Of a DNA stretch of 64,000 nt, positions 60,708 through 64,000 are shown piece by piece (position 1 is the stretch's first letter; the number at the start of each line of letters is the position of its first letter). A model generated the notes under the pieces. It was not told the origin of the DNA. It ran no database searches and was given only the letters and a program-made list of their open reading frames with translations. The stretch lies in contig NZ_CP031194.1 in NCBI RefSeq assembly GCF_003344965.1, positions 7,068,001 to 7,132,000 on the forward strand, written 5' to 3'. Source of the DNA: Streptomyces paludis. Its GTDB lineage: Bacteria > Actinomycetota > Actinomycetes > Streptomycetales > Streptomycetaceae. The position numbers were made by a program, and so were the translations under genes.

Positions 60708-61670
60708 ATGACCACCACCGTCACCACCGCCGCCGCCCCCGCCCCGGCCGGACACCCCGCGCCGGACACCGCCGCCCGCCGGCGCCGCCGCGCCACCCTG
60801 CTGCGCTGGTGCTTCGTCGCGCCCGCCGCCCTCTATCTGCTGGCCTTCTTCGGCTATCCGCTCGTCCGCAACATCCTGATGAGCTTCCAGCACTACACAC
60901 CGCACACCTTCTTCACCGGCGAGTCGCCCTTCAACGGCCTCGACAACTGGCGCGCCGTGTTCCGCAACCCGCTCTTCGTGGACTCGCTCGGACACACCCT
61001 CGTCTTCACCGTCGGCTCCCTGCTCGGGCAGTTCGTCCTCGGGCTCGCGCTCGCCGTCTTCTTCTCCCGCCGCTTCCCGCTCTCCGGCGTCGTCCGGGCG
61101 GTCCTGCTGCTGCCCTGGCTGGTGCCCATGGTCGTCTCCGCCGTCGTCTGGCGGAAGCTCCTCGACCAGGAGAGCGGCGTGATCAACACACTGCTGATGG
61201 ACCTGCACCTCACCTCGTCCGCCGTCCCCTGGCTGAGCAGCCCGGACCTGGCCCTGCTGGCCGCGATCCTGGTCAACATCTGGATCGGCATCCCGTTCAA
61301 CATGGTGATCCTGTACGGCGGGCTCCAGGAGATCCCCCGCGAGCTGCGCGAGGCCGCCGCGCTCGACGGCGCCGGTGCCTGGCGTACGTTCCGCAGTGTC
61401 ACCCTGCCGCTGCTGCGCCCGGTCGTCACCGTCGTCCTGATCCTCGGCTTCATGTCGACGGTGAAGATCCTCGATCTGATCCTCGCGCTCACCGGCGGCG
61501 GCCCCGCCGACTCCACCCAGACCCTGGGCACGGTCACGTACCAACTCTCCTTCCAGCAGCTGGACTTCGGCCAGGGAGCGGTGGTCGGCAATGTCCTCGT
61601 CCTGGTCAGCGCGGTCTTCGCCGTGCTCTATCTGCGCGCCAACCGCTCCGACTTCGGACAGGGGAAGTGA
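60708..61670 (+). CDS. sugar ABC transporter permease, MalF-like
   Basis: A 320-residue membrane protein with six hydrophobic segments after an Arg-rich cytoplasmic tail. The EAA loop reads ELREAAALDGAGAWRTFRSVTLPLLRPV, and GGPADSTQTLGTVTYQLSF is typical of the MalF/UgpA group. GAGGAG precedes the ATG at 60708. It forms the translocation pore with the next gene; no ATPase gene is in the operon, as usual for Streptomyces sugar transporters that share MsiK. Confidence 0.93.
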   Translation: MTTTVTTAAAPAPAGHPAPDTAARRRRRATLLRWCFVAPAALYLLAFFGYPLVRNILMSFQHYTPHTFFTGESPFNGLDNWRAVFRNPLFVDSLGHTLVFTVGSLLGQFVLGLALAVFFSRRFPLSGVVRAVLLLPWLVPMVVSAVVWRKLLDQESGVINTLLMDLHLTSSAVPWLSSPDLALLAAILVNIWIGIPFNMVILYGGLQEIPRELREAAALDGAGAWRTFRSVTLPLLRPVVTVVLILGFMSTVKILDLILALTGGGPADSTQTLGTVTYQLSFQQLDFGQGAVVGNVLVLVSAVFAVLYLRANRSDFGQGK

Positions 61671-61675
61671 CCGCC

Positions 61676-62518
61676 GTGCCCACTCGCGCCCCTCTCGTCA
61701 GCCCGTTGACCGCCAGCTCCCGCCGCGCGGTCCACACCGCCGCCGCGCTGGCGATCCTCGCCGTCCTGCTCTTCCCGCTGTACTGGATGCTCAACATCGC
61801 CCTCCAGCCCGGCGAGAGCCTCGCCGCCACCCGCTGGCTGCCCACCTCGGGCGGCTGGGACAACTTCCAGCGCGCCCTGAGCAGCCAGGGCGGCTCGCTG
61901 GTGACGAGCCTGGTCGTCGCGCTCGGCGCGGTCGTCGTCTGTCTGCTGCTGGCCGCGCCCGCGTCGTACGCGCTGGCCCAGTTCCGGCTGCGCGGCGGCC
62001 GGGCCATGGTGTTCGCCACCCTGATCACCCAGATGGTGCCGGGCATCGTCATCGCCAACGCCCTCTACAGCGCCTATGTCGATCTCGGGCTGGTCAACTC
62101 CCTGCTGGGACTGATCCTCGCGGACGCCTCCCTGGGCCTGCCGTTCGCCATCGTGCTGCTGCGGGCGTTCATGGTGTCGATCCCCGGCGAGGTGGTGGAG
62201 GCGGCACTCGTCGACGGTGCGAATCGATTCACCGCGTTCGTGCGTATCGTGCTGCCGATGAGCCGCAACGCGCTGATCACCGCCGGCCTGTTCACCTTCC
62301 TCTTCGCCTGGTCCGACTTCGTGTTCGCGCTGACCCTCAACACCACCGACGACGTCAAACCGATCACGCTGAGCATGTACGAGTACATCGGCGCGCACGT
62401 CAGCGACTGGGGAGCGGTCATGGCGACCGCCGTGGTCTCCGCCGTGCCCGCCGCGATCCTGCTGGTGGTGGCACAGAAGTACGTCGCCGCGGGCATCACC
62501 GGCGGCTCCGTGAAATAG
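61676..62518 (+). CDS. sugar ABC transporter permease, MalG-like
   Basis: A 280-residue membrane protein with six hydrophobic segments. The EAA loop is GEVVEAALVDGANRFTAFVRIVLPMSRNAL, preceded by LGLPFAIVLLRAFMVSIP, typical of MalG. GTG at 61676 is chosen because GGGGAAG lies at good spacing; GTG at 61667 would overlap the previous stop as GTGA and cannot be ruled out. The palindrome GAATCGATTC lies inside this gene at 62221-62230, copying the core of the operon's operator. Confidence 0.92.
   Translation: MPTRAPLVSPLTASSRRAVHTAAALAILAVLLFPLYWMLNIALQPGESLAATRWLPTSGGWDNFQRALSSQGGSLVTSLVVALGAVVVCLLLAAPASYALAQFRLRGGRAMVFATLITQMVPGIVIANALYSAYVDLGLVNSLLGLILADASLGLPFAIVLLRAFMVSIPGEVVEAALVDGANRFTAFVRIVLPMSRNALITAGLFTFLFAWSDFVFALTLNTTDDVKPITLSMYEYIGAHVSDWGAVMATAVVSAVPAAILLVVAQKYVAAGITGGSVK
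62221..62230. promoter_or_regulatory. intragenic copy of the LacI operator core
   Basis: GAATCGATTC is identical to the central ten bases of the operator at 59367-59380 and lies about 2.85 kb downstream, inside the second permease gene. It could be an auxiliary operator for DNA looping or a chance match constrained by coding. Confidence 0.35.
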
Positions 62519-62573
62519 CCGGCCCCTCCCACACCCCCCACATCCGCAGCCACGAGCAGAAGCAGGAGCACAG

Positions 62574-64000
62574 ATGAAGTTCACCGACGGGTACTGGCTG
62601 ATGCGCCCCGGTGTCACCACGCGCCACGCGGTTTCCGTGGCCGACGCCGTCGTCACCGACGACCGGGTCACCCTCTACGCACCGGTCGGCAAGGTGACAC
62701 ACCGCGGCGACACCCTCAACAGCCCCCTGCTCACGGTGGAGTGCTGGTCGCCCGCCGAAGGGGTCATCGGCGTCCGCGTCACCCACCACGGCGGCCGGGC
62801 CCCGCGCACACCGGAGTTCGCCCTCCGTACCGGTACGGAGAGCGGCGGCCACGCCAAGACGGTCCGCGAGGGCTCCACCGTCGAGCTGGTCTCCGGCCCG
62901 CTCACCCTGCGCACCGACACCGACGCCCCCTGGCAGCTGGACTTCACCGCCGACGGCCGGACCCTCACCTCGATCGGCGCGCGCGGCGCCGGCTTCGCCA
63001 CCGACGCCGACGGCCGGCACTTCATGCTCGCGCAGCACACACTCGGGGTCGGCGAGAGCGTGTACGGGCTCGGTGAGCGCTTCACCCCGTTCGTCAAGAA
63101 CGGCCAGAGCGTCGACATCTGGCAGGCCGACGGCGGCACCAACAGCGAGCAGGCGTACAAGAACATCCCGTTCCATCTCACCACCCGCGGATACGGCGTC
63201 TTCGTCAACCATCCGGGCCGGGTCTCGTACGAGGTGGGCTCGGAGACCGTCGGCCGTGTCCAGTTCAGCGTCGAGGACCAGAGCCTGGAGTTCTTCGTCA
63301 TCCACGGCCCCGGCCCCCGCGAGATCCTCGCCCGCTACACGGCGCTCACCGGCCGCCCCGCGCTGCCGCCCGCCTGGTCCTTCGGCCTGTGGCTCTCCAC
63401 CTCCTTCACCACCTCCTACGACGAGACGACGGTCAACCGCTTCGTCCAGGGCATGGAGGACGCCGAGATCCCCCTCAGCGTCTTCCACTTCGACTGCTTC
63501 TGGATGCGCGAGTACCAGTGGAGCGACTTCGTCTGGGACCCGGACGTCTTCCCCGACCCCGAGGGCATGATCGCCCGCCTCAAGGAGCGCGGGCTGCGCG
63601 TCTGCGTCTGGATCAATCCGTACATCGCGCAGAAGTCCGCGCTCTTCGCCGAGGGGATGGCCGCCGGGCATCTGCTCAGGAAGCCCGACGGCGACGTCTG
63701 GCAGTGGGACCGCTGGCAGCCCGGCATGGCGCTGGTCGACTTCACCAGCCCGGCCGCCCGCGCCTGGTACGCGGACAAGCTGCGCGCCCTGCTCGACCAG
63801 GGCGTCGACTGCTTCAAGACCGACTTCGGCGAGCGGGTGCCGGTCGAGGTCGTCTGGCACGACGGATCCGACCCGGAGCGGATGCACAACTACTACACAC
63901 AGCTCTACAACGAGACCGTCTTCGACCTGCTGCGCGAGGAGCGCGGCGAGGGCGAGGCCGTGGTCTTCGCCCGCTCCGCCACCGCCGGCGGGCAGCGGCT
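62574..64000 (+). CDS. yicI: alpha-xylosidase-type GH31 glycoside hydrolase, N-terminal part (3' end outside window)
   Basis: About 475 residues are present; the window ends before the stop. The start MKFTDGYWLMRPGV is that of YicI-type alpha-xylosidases. The N-terminal beta-sandwich leads into the (beta/alpha)8 barrel with SVFHFDCFWMREYQWSDF and the nucleophile motif KTDFGE, whose Asp is residue 417 (Asp416 in E. coli YicI). It releases xylose from isoprimeverose-like sugars in the cytosol. GGAG precedes the ATG. Located after the ABC transporter genes, it degrades the imported oligosaccharide. Confidence 0.9.
   Translation, partial: MKFTDGYWLMRPGVTTRHAVSVADAVVTDDRVTLYAPVGKVTHRGDTLNSPLLTVECWSPAEGVIGVRVTHHGGRAPRTPEFALRTGTESGGHAKTVREGSTVELVSGPLTLRTDTDAPWQLDFTADGRTLTSIGARGAGFATDADGRHFMLAQHTLGVGESVYGLGERFTPFVKNGQSVDIWQADGGTNSEQAYKNIPFHLTTRGYGVFVNHPGRVSYEVGSETVGRVQFSVEDQSLEFFVIHGPGPREILARYTALTGRPALPPAWSFGLWLSTSFTTSYDETTVNRFVQGMEDAEIPLSVFHFDCFWMREYQWSDFVWDPDVFPDPEGMIARLKERGLRVCVWINPYIAQKSALFAEGMAAGHLLRKPDGDVWQWDRWQPGMALVDFTSPAARAWYADKLRALLDQGVDCFKTDFGERVPVEVVWHDGSDPERMHNYYTQLYNETVFDLLREERGEGEAVVFARSATAGGQR

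Overview
The window is very GC-rich, with actinobacterial (Streptomyces-like) gene structure: frequent GTG starts, ATGA/GTGA stop-start overlaps, strong codon-position GC bias, and many TetR, LacI and MarR regulators beside sugar and carboxylate catabolism genes. All calls come from reading the sequence and supplied translations; no database search was run. I see no insertion sequence, phage gene, CRISPR array, rRNA or PKS/NRPS module. There is one tRNA, tRNA-Pro(GGG). The first gene is cut at its 5' end and the last at its 3' end.

Layout. 1-2.2 kb: end of a D-glucarate operon (kdgD end, glucarate dehydratase) and an anti-sigma-type ATPase. 2.2-6.6 kb: cobF, a lutABC lactate operon and a DUF309 protein. 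6.7-7.5 kb: tRNA-Pro and a TetR gene. 7.6-12.5 kb: a permease / zinc alcohol dehydrogenase / succinate-semialdehyde-type dehydrogenase operon with a divergent TetR gene. 12.8-14.3 kb: a DHA2-type MFS transporter. 14.4-33.5 kb: a large catabolic island. 33.5-36.7 kb: a GH13 glucosidase and divergent LacI regulator. 36.7-41.3 kb: two membrane proteins (one GIDE-type) and an alcohol dehydrogenase/TetR pair. 41.3-45.3 kb: AlkB-Ogt alkylation repair, TetR, GNAT and DedA. 45.3-50.7 kb: an ABC exporter, a two-component system and phosphoglucomutase. 50.9-57.4 kb: LacI regulator, asparaginase, HpPgdA-type deacetylase/imidase-like protein, MFS transporter and two SDRs. 58.1-64 kb: a LacI-controlled sugar ABC transporter with a GH31 alpha-xylosidase.

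The most interesting region is 14.4-33.5 kb. It combines a P450 with its own ferredoxin and ferredoxin reductase, a Baeyer-Villiger-type monooxygenase, two NTF2-like proteins, three SDRs, a butanediol-dehydrogenase-like enzyme, a fused alpha/beta TPP-dependent E1, an acyl-CoA ligase, an acyl-CoA dehydrogenase, an enoyl-CoA hydratase, a cyclase-family hydrolase and a CMD protein. These genes lie in several divergent units. A shared 14-base operator-like word, close to TGTACCGACCGGTC, occurs in the promoter region of most units (15.56, 21.41, 21.45, 24.66, 29.21, 29.29 and 32.13 kb), and at three or four of them sits between or over recognisable -35 and -10 boxes. I read this as one regulon for breaking down an alicyclic or terpenoid-like compound, probably controlled by the TetR protein encoded at 26.8 kb. 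The substrate is unknown.
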